Of a stretch of DNA of 64,000 nucleotides, positions 51,861-60,628 are shown one piece after another. The notes beneath the pieces are model-generated. The model made no database searches. It saw nothing but the letters and a program-made list of their open reading frames with translations, and was not told the DNA's origin. The position numbers and the translations under genes were made by a program. The first letter of the stretch is position 1, and each line of letters starts with the position of its first letter. Source of the stretch: JAUIAI01 sp049680625 (lineage in GTDB: Bacteria > Pseudomonadota > Gammaproteobacteria > Burkholderiales > Burkholderiaceae_E); assembly GCA_049680625.1 (NCBI GenBank), contig JBAUID010000221.1, positions 11,153-75,152 on the forward strand. Direction: 5' to 3'.

Positions 51861-53165
51861 TCAGTTTTGCTGACCCATCAGCTCCTCGAAAGCGATCTTC
51901 TTATCAGTTACCTCAGCCTTGCTCAGCGCCCAGTCGACAACGTTTTGCTCAATGACCAGGGCCTCAATCTCCGCGAGTCGGTCGCGATTGCTGTAGTAAT
52001 GCCGAACTACTTCGGCCGGATTTTCGTAGGCTTGGGCAAATATGTCGATCTGGCTCCTTATCTGATCTGACTTTGCCTGCAACTCATGCGTCTTTACCAG
52101 TTCAGCTACCAGCAGACCCAGGCGAACCCGGGTCTCAGCCTGTTCTTTGAACGCGTCCTCAGGAATTGGCATGTTTTTCATATCCATGCCACGCTGTGCA
52201 AGATCTTGCTTCGCCCGTTCGACCAAAGAAGCACGCTCGCCGTCCAGCAGAGCCGCCGGCAACTCAAAACTGCTGGCCCCGGCCAGGGCTTCCATCACGT
52301 TGTTCTTGGTCTGCCCTGAAGTACGCTGAGAGACCTCCCGCTCCAGGTTGGCACGAATATCAGCGCGCATTTTTTGCAAGTCACCATCTTCGATGCCCAG
52401 GCTGCGGGCAAACTCCGCGTCTACAGCTGGCAAAACCGGGGCTTCAACCTTTTTGATAGTGACTTCGAATTCTGCTGTCTTGCCTTTCAGTTCTTCAGCC
52501 GAATAATCGTCCGGGAAAGCCACCGGGAACGAGACTGTTTCGCCAGCCTTTCGACCAGTGACCCCGGTCTCGAAATCGGCCAGCATTCGCCCTTCACCAA
52601 GGATAAATGCGAAGTCGTCAGCAGTTCCACCATCAAATGCTTCGTTGTCAATTCGACCGATAAAATCGATTGTGACTTGATCGTCCGTGGCTGCTGCACG
52701 CTCAGCGGCTTCCCATTGCACCCGCTGTTTACGCAGGATCTCGACTGTTTTGTCGATCTCTGTATCACCGACTTCACAAATGATTTTTTCGATTTTAAGC
52801 GAATCGGGAGCGATATCGGGTACTTCGGGGTAAACCTCGAAAGTTGCGGTAAAACCAAATTCGTTTTCGGGAGCGTCTTCGGCCCTTTCAATATTTGGCT
52901 GCCCGGCGACCCGTAGCTTGTGCTCTTCAACTGCCTCCCCAAACGCCTTGGAGACGGCATCACCGGTTACTTCGGCACTGACCTGGGCACCGTAGTTTTT
53001 TTCGATGAGGGCAACCGGCACTTTGCCGGGCCGAAAACCTGACATCTTGACCGTCTTGGACAGTTGTCGCAGCCGCTGCGAGACTTCTTTTTGTATCTGG
53101 TCCATTGGTAAGGTCATGGCCAGTTTGCGTCCGAGGGTCCCGGTCTGTTCGATTTGAGTGGTCAT
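51861..53165 (-). CDS. tig: Trigger factor
   Basis: Trigger factor (434 aa) is the ribosome-bound chaperone at the peptide exit. The N-terminal ribosome-binding domain has the signature GFRPGKVPVALIEKNYGAQV. The PPIase (FKBP-like) domain includes VTIDFIGRIDNEAFDGGTAD. The C-terminal domain forms the helical arms. The start is ATG at 53165, giving MTTQIEQTGTLGRKLAMTLP and normal length; the open frame upstream to 53261 is not conserved. It is the first gene of tig-clpP-clpX-lon. Confidence 0.96.
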   Translation of the reverse strand: MTTQIEQTGTLGRKLAMTLPMDQIQKEVSQRLRQLSKTVKMSGFRPGKVPVALIEKNYGAQVSAEVTGDAVSKAFGEAVEEHKLRVAGQPNIERAEDAPENEFGFTATFEVYPEVPDIAPDSLKIEKIICEVGDTEIDKTVEILRKQRVQWEAAERAAATDDQVTIDFIGRIDNEAFDGGTADDFAFILGEGRMLADFETGVTGRKAGETVSFPVAFPDDYSAEELKGKTAEFEVTIKKVEAPVLPAVDAEFARSLGIEDGDLQKMRADIRANLEREVSQRTSGQTKNNVMEALAGASSFELPAALLDGERASLVERAKQDLAQRGMDMKNMPIPEDAFKEQAETRVRLGLLVAELVKTHELQAKSDQIRSQIDIFAQAYENPAEVVRHYYSNRDRLAEIEALVIEQNVVDWALSKAEVTDKKIAFEELMGQQN

Positions 53166-53506
53166 TCTGCTGTCTGATTGAATTAACGACTTAAGCGCCG
53201 ACAGGCACCAAAGACAAAAGTTACGATAAACCGGCCGGACCGCTAAGGCCGGCCGGGGCAATTGGCATACGAAATACTATTGATGGCAAAGGTTTGCGGG
53301 AGCCACAGGGTTACAGGGTCACAGGGTTAAACGGCAACAGTTTCAAGATCTTACACATTTGGCTCTCTTGACATCCTCATCCTATAACCCTCCGTAGCCT
53401 GAGGAGGCCTGGGAAGCCTGAGTCATCCCCCAGAAATCACCAGAAACCTCCAGAAATCCCTCCAAAACTCATCAAACCCCTGAACCCGCATTGCCATTCA
53501 GTGTTG
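53166..53506. other. 341-bp tRNA-Leu/tig spacer with hairpin and two repeat patches
   Basis: The spacer holds a hairpin with 8-bp arms CCGGCCGG (53231-53256) in the tig leader, a CACAGGGTTA repeat (53304-53329), an AGCCTGAG direct repeat and a 3 x 10-bp CCAGAAATCA-type tandem (53430-53459). I see no gene and no clear terminator after tRNA-Leu. Confidence 0.7.
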
Positions 53507-53593
53507 TGGTGCGGCCGAAAGGACTTGAACCTTCACGCCGATTAAAGCGCCAGGACCTAAACCTGGTGCGTCTACCAATTCCGCCACGGCCGC
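53507..53593 (-). tRNA. tRNA-Leu (anticodon TAG)
   Basis: The sequence is an 87-nt class II tRNA with a long variable arm and encoded CCA. The acceptor is GCGGCCG/CGGCCGC with discriminator A. The anticodon stem-loop is CCAGGTTTAGGTCCTGG, the variable arm CGCTTTAATCGGCG, and the T-arm GAAGGTTCAAGTCCTTTC. Anticodon TAG reads CUN leucine codons. Confidence 0.96.
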
Positions 53594-53607
53594 GACGAAC
53601 CGAGTAT

Positions 53608-53636
53608 TTTATCGGAAACCGGGCCACTCGTGCCAA
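53608..53636 (-). promoter_or_regulatory. Promoter of tRNA-Leu
   Basis: A minus-strand -35 TTGGCA (53636-53631), a 17-bp spacer and a -10 GATAAA (53613-53608), or TAAAAT two bases on. The start would fall a few bases upstream of the tRNA 5' end. Confidence 0.45.
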
Positions 53637-53681
53637 CGATAGCGTTCTGGGCCTTACAATCGCCCTGAACTGACGCCCGTT

Positions 53682-54539
53682 ATGCCCGATTCCATTATCA
53701 CCAACCCCCAATTGCTCGGTTCTGCCGGCCATTACGAAAACTTTCCGGTTGCCTCTGTCCTGGTGCCAGCCCGCCTTCGCCCAGCTATTGCGGCAATTTA
53801 TCGATTTGCCCGCTACGCAGACGACGTCGCGGACGAGGGAGACAGCCTCCCTGCTGACAGACTCCTCGAATTAGCCCGGCTGCAGGATGGTTTGTCGGGC
53901 CTGGCAAGGCACCCGATTACAGAGCCACTGCATCCTGTCATCACCCGGCACAAAATCCCGGTATCCCTGCTCAGCGACCTGCTCAGCGCCTTTACCCAGG
54001 ATGTGCACGGGGCCCAATTTGTCAGTCGGACTGAGCTAATGGACTACTGTTCGCGTTCAGCAAATCCGGTTGGCCGCATTATTCTGCGCTTATTCGAATG
54101 TGACACAGCCACCGCTCTGCCTGCGTCCGATGCGATCTGCTCGGCACTACAACTGATTAATTTCGCACAGGATATCGGGCAGGATTTCAACCGTGGGCGA
54201 AACTACATACCAGCCGACGAGATGGGTATAGCCGGCGTCACGGTCGCCGACCTGCAGCAATGCTCAGTTCAACAGAGCATTAGTGCACCGGTACGCTCTA
54301 TGCTGTCCAGACAGTGCGAGACTGCTATGGCGTTATTGCGCCAAGGCCCACCACTGCTGAGCCATGTTCCACTAAGGCTTAAGTTAGAACTGGCCACCAT
54401 CATTGCCAGTGGGTACGCAACCTTGTACCGGGTACAAACCGACGACCCGTTTGCAAATCGAATCAAGCTGGGGCGGCGCGATGCCGCGCGTATCGCCCTT
54501 ACTGCCCTGCGCATTCTGACAACCCGGACACTGCCATGA
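53682..54539 (+). CDS. hpnC: Squalene synthase HpnC (hydroxysqualene synthase)
   Basis: HpnC (285 aa) is a trans-isoprenyl diphosphate synthase-like enzyme that turns presqualene diphosphate into hydroxysqualene. FPVASVLVPARLRPAIAAIY and the Asp motif YRFARYADDVADEGD are the family start. The second Asp region is NFAQDIGQDFNRGRNYIP. It overlaps hpnD by 4 bp. The three hpnCDE genes make squalene from farnesyl diphosphate. No squalene-hopene cyclase lies in the window. Confidence 0.92.
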   Translation: MPDSIITNPQLLGSAGHYENFPVASVLVPARLRPAIAAIYRFARYADDVADEGDSLPADRLLELARLQDGLSGLARHPITEPLHPVITRHKIPVSLLSDLLSAFTQDVHGAQFVSRTELMDYCSRSANPVGRIILRLFECDTATALPASDAICSALQLINFAQDIGQDFNRGRNYIPADEMGIAGVTVADLQQCSVQQSISAPVRSMLSRQCETAMALLRQGPPLLSHVPLRLKLELATIIASGYATLYRVQTDDPFANRIKLGRRDAARIALTALRILTTRTLP

Positions 54540-55384
54540 CGCCAGACGAGTATTGTCAGAACAAAGCGGCGGCAAGCGGTTCGAGTTTTTACTACAGCTT
54601 CTTGTTTATCAAGGGCCCTCGACGGTTGGCAATTACCGCCTTGTACGCGTTTTGTCGGGAAGTTGACGACATTGTTGACGAGTCAACCGACACTGCCGTT
54701 GCGCGAACCCGACTCGCTTGGTGGCGTTCCGAACTGGATGCAATGAGCAAAGGCAAGCCAACCCACCCGGTCACCAAAGCGCTCGCCCCACACATGTCAG
54801 CTTTTAATATAGAAAAGCGCTGGCTGATCGAGATTATCGACGGTATGGCGATGGATCTCGAACAAGATCGCTACCTCGACTTCGAAGGCTTGAAGCTGTA
54901 CTGCCACCGGGCAGCCGGTGTCGTTGGCTGCGCCGCGGCCCAGATATTTGGTGCCAGTGACCCTCAAACGCAAACCTATGCCGAACGACTTGGCCTGGCA
55001 TTGCAACTGACCAATATTATTCGGGATGTTGGCGAAGATGCCCGTCGTGGTCGAATCTATTTGCCGATTGAAGACTTACAGCGATTCGAAGTGAGTCAGC
55101 AAGACATTCTTGCCAGCCGCTATTGTGATGGATTCACCGCTCTCATGAAGTTCCAGGCCGATCGAGCGCGGCAGGCGTATAGCGACGCCTATGATGTGCT
55201 GCCTGCGGCGGATCGCCGCGACCAGCGCCCCGGTCTGATGATGGCTGCAATCTACGCTACCTTGTTGCGAGAAATCCAGCGTGACAAATTCAAGGTATTA
55301 CATCAGCGCATAACCTTGACCCCGCTTCGAAAATTGTTAATCGCTTCGCGCACCTGGTTAACCGCAAAAGCACCGCTGCCGTGA
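54536..55384 (+). CDS. hpnD: Presqualene diphosphate synthase HpnD
   Basis: HpnD (282 aa) condenses two farnesyl diphosphates to presqualene diphosphate. Both Asp-rich motifs are intact: YAFCREVDDIVDE (about 42) and NIIRDVGEDARRGRIYLP (about 160). SSFYYSFLFIKGPRRLAITA is the usual N-terminus. It overlaps hpnC and hpnE by 4 bp on each side, so the three are one translationally coupled unit. Confidence 0.93.
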   Translation: MTPDEYCQNKAAASGSSFYYSFLFIKGPRRLAITALYAFCREVDDIVDESTDTAVARTRLAWWRSELDAMSKGKPTHPVTKALAPHMSAFNIEKRWLIEIIDGMAMDLEQDRYLDFEGLKLYCHRAAGVVGCAAAQIFGASDPQTQTYAERLGLALQLTNIIRDVGEDARRGRIYLPIEDLQRFEVSQQDILASRYCDGFTALMKFQADRARQAYSDAYDVLPAADRRDQRPGLMMAAIYATLLREIQRDKFKVLHQRITLTPLRKLLIASRTWLTAKAPLP

Positions 55385-56703
55385 CTCAGAGAGCTGCGGT
55401 TACCGTAGTCGGTGCCGGCTGGGCCGGCCTGAGCTGTGCCCATTTTTTGATGCAATCCGAAGCGCGGGTGTCGTTACTTGACGCCGCGCCGCAGCCCGGT
55501 GGCCGCGCCAGATCCGCTGCGATTCAACTTGGCGGACAATCCGTAAGACTGGACAACGGACAACACATGTTGATCGGCGGCTATCAGCAAAGCCTCGAGC
55601 TGATCGACGCAGCGAGTCAAATGCCGTTGCTCAAACGCCTGCCACTGCAGTTCGAGTCACCGACGATGTCTATTAGCCGGCGCGGCCCCGGACGGGCCGG
55701 TTTACTCTGGGGAGTAATGACCGGCCGCGGACTGACCACAGCCCATCGTTGGGCAATGGCACGCGCCGGAATTGCTTTTGCTCGCCGTCGCTGGACAGGC
55801 TTTACCGGCATGACGGTGACCACCTTACTCACCATGACAGCACAACCACCTGACCTGATCGATAGCCTGTGGCGACCACTGTGTGTGGCGGCACTCAATA
55901 CCGAACCGGCTCAGGCCTGCGCCCAAACCTTTGTCAACGTCTTACACGATGCACTCTTTATTGACGGAGCCAGTAGCGACTTTCTGATCAGTCAGCAGCC
56001 ACTTGGCGACTTGCTCCCCATTCCGTTGCTTAGCCAGCTTCGAGCCCGGGGCATGACCTGGCTCGCAAGTCACCGGGTGCAAAGCCTGGCGACCAACCCT
56101 GATGGTGGCTGGCAGCTTCGTTGCCGAGGGCAGACAATCAGCGCTGCCACGATTGTTCTGGCCACCCCATGGCATGTCACGGCCGGACTATTGGCAACCG
56201 TGGCGCCCAGGGCCGCTACTGCCCTGCACCACCTCAAGGCCGAGCCCATTCGCACGGTATATCTTGCGTGGCCAGCTTCGGCAAAGCTCCAGCTGCCCCA
56301 GATGGCCATGTTGACAGAAAAAACTGACCAGGGCTGGCACGGACAATGGCTGTTTGACCGCGGGGTACAAAACGGCTTGCAACTGGCCGCAGTCGTGGTC
56401 AGTGCGGCGGGGCCGATTGCCGCCGACAACAACAGCGTCGCTGCGAGTGTTGCCCGTCAGGCATGTGCGCAAACAGGGCTGCCACCACCTTCGGATCAAC
56501 AATGCGTGAATGAAAAGCGGGCAACCTTCTTGTGCACTCCCGACCGTCCGGTTGTCACCGCAACCCAGGTTGCGGAACACCAGTTACCCCGTGGACTATT
56601 TCTGGCGGGCGACTATTGCCTGCATCGATATCCAGCAACTTTGGAAGCGGCAACCGTCAGCGGACGGCTGGCGGCTGAAGCGGTCAGCGAACATCTTCAC
56701 TGA
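55381..56703 (+). CDS. hpnE: Hydroxysqualene dehydroxylase HpnE
   Basis: HpnE (440 aa) is an FAD-dependent amine-oxidase-fold enzyme that reduces hydroxysqualene to squalene. The dinucleotide-binding motif VVGAGWAGLSCAHFLM is at the N-terminus. LDNGQHMLIGGYQQSL and the C-terminal FAD motif FLAGDYCLHRYPATLEAATV are typical. It starts at GTG (GTGA overlap with hpnD). Its 3' end overlaps that of convergent radA by 20 bp. Confidence 0.92.
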   Translation: MTQRAAVTVVGAGWAGLSCAHFLMQSEARVSLLDAAPQPGGRARSAAIQLGGQSVRLDNGQHMLIGGYQQSLELIDAASQMPLLKRLPLQFESPTMSISRRGPGRAGLLWGVMTGRGLTTAHRWAMARAGIAFARRRWTGFTGMTVTTLLTMTAQPPDLIDSLWRPLCVAALNTEPAQACAQTFVNVLHDALFIDGASSDFLISQQPLGDLLPIPLLSQLRARGMTWLASHRVQSLATNPDGGWQLRCRGQTISAATIVLATPWHVTAGLLATVAPRAATALHHLKAEPIRTVYLAWPASAKLQLPQMAMLTEKTDQGWHGQWLFDRGVQNGLQLAAVVVSAAGPIAADNNSVAASVARQACAQTGLPPPSDQQCVNEKRATFLCTPDRPVVTATQVAEHQLPRGLFLAGDYCLHRYPATLEAATVSGRLAAEAVSEHLH

Positions 56704-58075
56704 CACTGTCCAGGGCTTGCCACGCCGCATCGAGTAAATCGTCGATATGATCGACTGCAACAACGTCAAGGCCTTCTATCGCTTTCTTGGGCATGTTTGC
56801 CTTCGGCACAATGGCGCGGCCAAAGCCTAGCTTGGCCGCCTCGCGCAGTCGTTCCTGGCCACGCGGAGCTGGCCGGATCTCTCCGGCCAGGCCAACTTCG
56901 CCAAACACCGCGAGGCCGCGGGGCAAGGCTTTGTCCTTAAGCGACGACACAACAGCCAAAAGCACAGCAACGTCTGCCGCCGGCTCAGTAATACGCACCC
57001 CACCCACCGCATTCACAAAAACATCCTGGTCGAAACACGTGATACCCGCATGACGACTCAGAACTGCCAGCAACATGGCCAATCGGGCGCCGTCAAGTCC
57101 GACGGTCAGTCGACGCGGGTTGGGAATATGGGCGGCGTCAACAAGGGCTTGTATTTCTACCAGCATCGGCCGGGTGCCTTCCTGGGTCACTAACACACAA
57201 GAGCCTGAAACCTGTCGCTGGTGTTGACTGAGAAATAAGGCGGATGGGTTTGACACCCCGCGAAGACCGCGATCCGTCATCGCAAAAACACCCAGCTCGT
57301 TAACTGCCCCGAAGCGATTCTTGAATGCGCGGACCAGGCGATGAGCAGACTGGCTGTCGCCCTCGAAGTACAACACAGTATCAACAATGTGTTCGAGCAC
57401 CCGTGGCCCGGCCAGCGTGCCTTCTTTCGTAACGTGTCCGATCATGACAATTGACACGCCCCACTGCTTAGCGATCCGGGTCAGTTGCGCGGCACATTCC
57501 CTTACCTGCGAAACTGAACCCGGGGCAGATTGCAAATGCACCGAGTAGACGGTTTGGATGGAATCAATCACAACAACTGTCGGTTTTGATCGTTCAATTT
57601 CGGCCGCAATACGTTCTAACTCGGTTTCGGCCAGCAATGGCATGGCAACGCCTTGCACGCCCAGGCGTTGCGCCCGCATTGCGACCTGAGACACAGACTC
57701 TTCACCGGTTACGTACAGCACTGTCATTTCGTTGTGCAAGTGAACCAGGGCTTGCAACAATAAAGTTGACTTACCAATACCGGGATCGCCACCAATCAGA
57801 ACAACCGAACCGGCAACCAGACCTCCGCCTAGTACGCGGTTAAACTCATCACTGCCAGTTGAATAACGGGCAACATCAGTTGCCGGCACCGTATCAATGG
57901 TGACAACATCATCGCGAGCTTCGGCCAGGTGAGGCCGGCGGGCGTTTGGCCCGGTTGGCGTTACCCTTGACTCTTCCAGTGAATTCCACGCATTACAGTG
58001 CGGGCACTGGCCCTGCCATTTCACGGCAACACCGCCACAATCGGTACATACAAACTGGTTCTTCGTTTTACTCAC
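56684..58075 (-). CDS. radA: DNA repair protein RadA
   Basis: RadA (463 aa) is a RecA-like ATPase that helps branch migration in recombination. It has an N-terminal four-Cys zinc finger (FVCTDCGGVAVKWQGQCPHC). Walker A is GGDPGIGKSTLLLQALVHL. The RadA-specific KNRFG motif is in RAFKNRFGAVNELGVFAM. The C-terminal domain is Lon-protease-like without the protease dyad. The start is GTG at 58075, 19 bp after alr, with AGG upstream. Confidence 0.96.
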   Translation of the reverse strand: MSKTKNQFVCTDCGGVAVKWQGQCPHCNAWNSLEESRVTPTGPNARRPHLAEARDDVVTIDTVPATDVARYSTGSDEFNRVLGGGLVAGSVVLIGGDPGIGKSTLLLQALVHLHNEMTVLYVTGEESVSQVAMRAQRLGVQGVAMPLLAETELERIAAEIERSKPTVVVIDSIQTVYSVHLQSAPGSVSQVRECAAQLTRIAKQWGVSIVMIGHVTKEGTLAGPRVLEHIVDTVLYFEGDSQSAHRLVRAFKNRFGAVNELGVFAMTDRGLRGVSNPSALFLSQHQRQVSGSCVLVTQEGTRPMLVEIQALVDAAHIPNPRRLTVGLDGARLAMLLAVLSRHAGITCFDQDVFVNAVGGVRITEPAADVAVLLAVVSSLKDKALPRGLAVFGEVGLAGEIRPAPRGQERLREAAKLGFGRAIVPKANMPKKAIEGLDVVAVDHIDDLLDAAWQALDSVSEDVR

Positions 58076-58094
58076 TGCTTACCTGTCAGACATA

Positions 58095-59180
58095 TCAGGG
58101 GTTGGCGGTTGCCGACCCATGTACTCGTACTGGCACCCGCGGCGCCAGCCGGCACAACAACTCATAGCCAATGGTGCCCGCAGACTGCGCAACATCATCA
58201 ACACTGATTTTATCGCCCCATAGCTGCACTGGGGAGCCAACCCCAGCCTCCGGGACCGGGTCGAGGTCAACGGTAAGCATGTCCATTGAAACACGCCCGA
58301 CAATACGGGTGCGTTTACCACCCACCCAAATCGGCGTACCGGTTGGAGCGCTGCGCGGATAGCCATCACCGTAGCCACAAGCAACGATACCGATCCGCAT
58401 CGGGCGACCTGCTCTGAAAATTGAACCATAGCCAACACAGTCCCCCGGCAGCAGGCTTTGCACACCAATCAGTTTTGACTCCAGCCGCATGACCGCGACC
58501 AGCCCCAGGGAACGTGCAGAGCGGTCAGCAAACGGGCTTGCCCCGTACAAAGCGATGCCCGGCCGCACCCAGCCAACGTGGGTTCGGTCGTCGTGAATTG
58601 CCGCCGAATTAGCCAGCGACCGCTGCCCTGGAATGGCATCAGTGGCCCGTTCAAAGCGGTTTAACGCATCGTCAATGCCTCCCGGTACATCGGCATTGGC
58701 AAAATGTGCCATCAGACCAATTCGATCAACTACAGAACAGGCGACCAGGCGTTCAAACGCAAGCCGAAACGCCGCCTGTGTAAAACCAAGTCGGTTCATA
58801 CCGCTATTGAACTTCAGCCAGACCTTCAGTGTTCGTGGCCCAGGCAAGGTCTCGAGCCAGCAAATTTGCTGCTCATCATGGACTGACAGTTCGAATCCGT
58901 GCTCAACAGCGAGGCTTGTCGAGTGCTGATCAAATGCACCTTCAAGTAATAAGATCGGGTGCTCCGGATAAGCTTGACGGACACGCACGGCCCGATCAAA
59001 TTCAACCAGTGCAAAGCCGTCTGCCTGCGCAAGACCGGGAAGACTGCGATACAGACCATGGCCGTAAGCATCCGCCTTAACCACAGCCCAGACCTGTTGC
59101 CCTGGAGCCCATTGACGGACAAGGCGCAGGTTGGCGCCCAACGCATCAAGGTCGATAGTGGCAACGAGGGGTCGGCTCAT
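58095..59180 (-). CDS. alr: Alanine racemase
   Basis: Alr (361 aa) is a fold-type III PLP enzyme that supplies D-alanine for peptidoglycan. The PLP-binding Lys35 lies in WAVVKADAYGHG. The second catalytic Tyr follows in the C-terminal barrel region (VGYGSIFRAG). VGRVSMDMLTVDLDPVP is conserved. The start is ATG at 59180, giving MSRPLVATIDLDALGANLRL; the frame reaches 59363, but that part overlaps the divergent lplT promoter and is not conserved. It is co-directional with radA. Confidence 0.95.
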   Translation of the reverse strand: MSRPLVATIDLDALGANLRLVRQWAPGQQVWAVVKADAYGHGLYRSLPGLAQADGFALVEFDRAVRVRQAYPEHPILLLEGAFDQHSTSLAVEHGFELSVHDEQQICWLETLPGPRTLKVWLKFNSGMNRLGFTQAAFRLAFERLVACSVVDRIGLMAHFANADVPGGIDDALNRFERATDAIPGQRSLANSAAIHDDRTHVGWVRPGIALYGASPFADRSARSLGLVAVMRLESKLIGVQSLLPGDCVGYGSIFRAGRPMRIGIVACGYGDGYPRSAPTGTPIWVGGKRTRIVGRVSMDMLTVDLDPVPEAGVGSPVQLWGDKISVDDVAQSAGTIGYELLCRLAPRVPVRVHGSATANP

Positions 59181-59187
59181 GTTGCGA

Positions 59188-59215
59188 ACTATACACAGAC
59201 CAGCGGCACATCCAA
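59188..59215 (-). promoter_or_regulatory. Promoter of alr, predicting a leaderless mRNA
   Basis: On the minus strand TTGGAT, a 16-bp spacer and TATAGT (with TGTG just before) are followed by only 7 bases (TCGCAAC) and then the alr ATG. The transcript would start at or next to the A of ATG. There is no Shine-Dalgarno. Confidence 0.5.
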
Positions 59216-59254
59216 CCGGCCAACGGCCCAATGAACAGTTTTGCCATCTTACCG

Positions 59255-59263
59255 TGGTATAAA
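59255..59263 (+). promoter_or_regulatory. Extended -10 promoter of lplT
   Basis: TGGTATAAA on the plus strand is an extended -10 element (TGn plus TATAAA). It would start transcription near 59270 and give a leader of about 70 nt before the lplT ATG at 59342. It lies upstream of that ATG but inside the longer open frame, which supports the shorter start. Confidence 0.45.
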
Positions 59264-59341
59264 ATTCAGTCGCCGCCGCTGCCTGATCTGTTGCCGATCC
59301 GGTATATGCAGCATGCCAAGCCATCCCAACCTGAACGGTCA

Positions 59342-60610
59342 ATGAAGCGCGGTTTTTACACAATTATGGCGGCCCAGTTCTTCTCAAGCCTGGCCGACAA
59401 CGCGCTCCTGATCGCAGCAATCGCGATGTTGGTCGAAATGCTCGCTCCGGCGTGGACAACTCCGCTGTTAAAGCTGTTTTTCACGATCTCTTACGTGTTG
59501 CTGGCCCCCTTTGTTGGCGCCCTGGCAGACTCGATGCCAAAGGGGCGCGTAATGCTGGGGGCAAACTTCGTCAAGATTGTTGGCTGTGCCCTGATGTTTT
59601 TTTCGATTGATCCACTCCTGGCCTATGCAGTAGTTGGCTTTGGCGCAGCCGCTTATTCGCCGGCCAAGTACGGCATCCTCACCGAGTTATTACCCGCCGA
59701 GAAATTAGTGATCGCCAACGGTTGGCTGGAAGGCACTACAATTTCCTCGATTATTCTGGGCACGATGATTGGTGGGGCACTAATCAGCCCGTCAATATCC
59801 GGGTTTCTGATCGCCTGGGATATCCCTGGTATTGACACCTCGGCCAAGGCCGCAATGGTCGTCATTGCACTAATCTATTTGCTGGCCGGATTTTTTAACA
59901 TCGGCATACCAGACACGGGCGCTCGCTATCCAAAGCAACTCACCCACCCGATCAAGCTGGCCAAAGCCTTTGCCCATGCCAATGTCATTTTGTGGCAGGA
60001 CAAGCTTGGGCAAATTTCACTGGCAGTAACCACGTTGTTTTGGGGTGCCGGCGCAACCCTGCAGTTTATAGTTCTGGACTGGGCTCGAGAGTCTTTGCAC
60101 TTACCGCTTAGTCAGGCAGCGGTATTACAAGGAGTGGTTGCGCTGGGCATAGCGGTTGGAGCCATTATCGCAGCCAGCGTAGTGTCATTAAAAATGGCAC
60201 TGCGCGTTTTACCCTTCGGCGTCATGCTGGGGCTGGTGCTGCCGGTAATGACTCTGGTCGGATCAGTAACAGTTGCCTACGGTTTGTTAATCGTGGTTGG
60301 CGCACTGGCCGGGTACTTTGTTGTCCCGATGAATGCCATCTTGCAGCATCGCGGGTATGTTCGCTTAAGCGCTGGGCATTCCATTGCGGTTCAGAACTTC
60401 AATGAAAATATCAATATTCTGGTAATGCTCGGCACTTACGCCTTGCTACTGAGCTATGACTTCCCGGTTAACTTTGTTGTTGTTTTGCTGGGTGCACTTA
60501 TTGCCGCCGTGACCGGCCTGGTGATCCTGTGGCACCGATATAACAAGCGGGTGCACAACAGCGAGTCGCTGATTGGCGAAGAGCGCGCCACGCAAGACCA
60601 TCACCGCTAG
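59342..60610 (+). CDS. lplT: Lysophospholipid transporter LplT
   Basis: This 422-aa major facilitator protein has about 12 membrane segments and resembles E. coli LplT: AAQFFSSLADNALLIAAIAM, APFVGALADSMPKGRVMLGA and GAAAYSPAKYGILTELLPAE. LplT flips lysophosphatidylethanolamine across the inner membrane for reacylation. In E. coli it is followed by the acyltransferase gene aas; no such gene is here. I start at ATG 59342 rather than at 59231, because conservation starts there and a promoter lies between. Confidence 0.88.
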   Translation: MKRGFYTIMAAQFFSSLADNALLIAAIAMLVEMLAPAWTTPLLKLFFTISYVLLAPFVGALADSMPKGRVMLGANFVKIVGCALMFFSIDPLLAYAVVGFGAAAYSPAKYGILTELLPAEKLVIANGWLEGTTISSIILGTMIGGALISPSISGFLIAWDIPGIDTSAKAAMVVIALIYLLAGFFNIGIPDTGARYPKQLTHPIKLAKAFAHANVILWQDKLGQISLAVTTLFWGAGATLQFIVLDWARESLHLPLSQAAVLQGVVALGIAVGAIIAASVVSLKMALRVLPFGVMLGLVLPVMTLVGSVTVAYGLLIVVGALAGYFVVPMNAILQHRGYVRLSAGHSIAVQNFNENINILVMLGTYALLLSYDFPVNFVVVLLGALIAAVTGLVILWHRYNKRVHNSESLIGEERATQDHHR

Positions 60611-60628
60611 CAGGCTCGGCTTTTGGTT

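Noticed and set aside
53231..53256. CCGGCCGG hairpin as a terminator
   Set aside because: No T-run follows on either strand and it lies in the tig leader; treated as an uncharacterised structure.
59231..59341. 37-residue N-terminal extension of LplT
   Set aside because: It contains an extended -10 promoter and does not match the family; the start at 59342 fits.
59181..59363. 61-residue N-terminal extension of alanine racemase
   Set aside because: It overlaps the lplT promoter region and lacks family conservation; MSRPLVATIDLDAL is the normal start.
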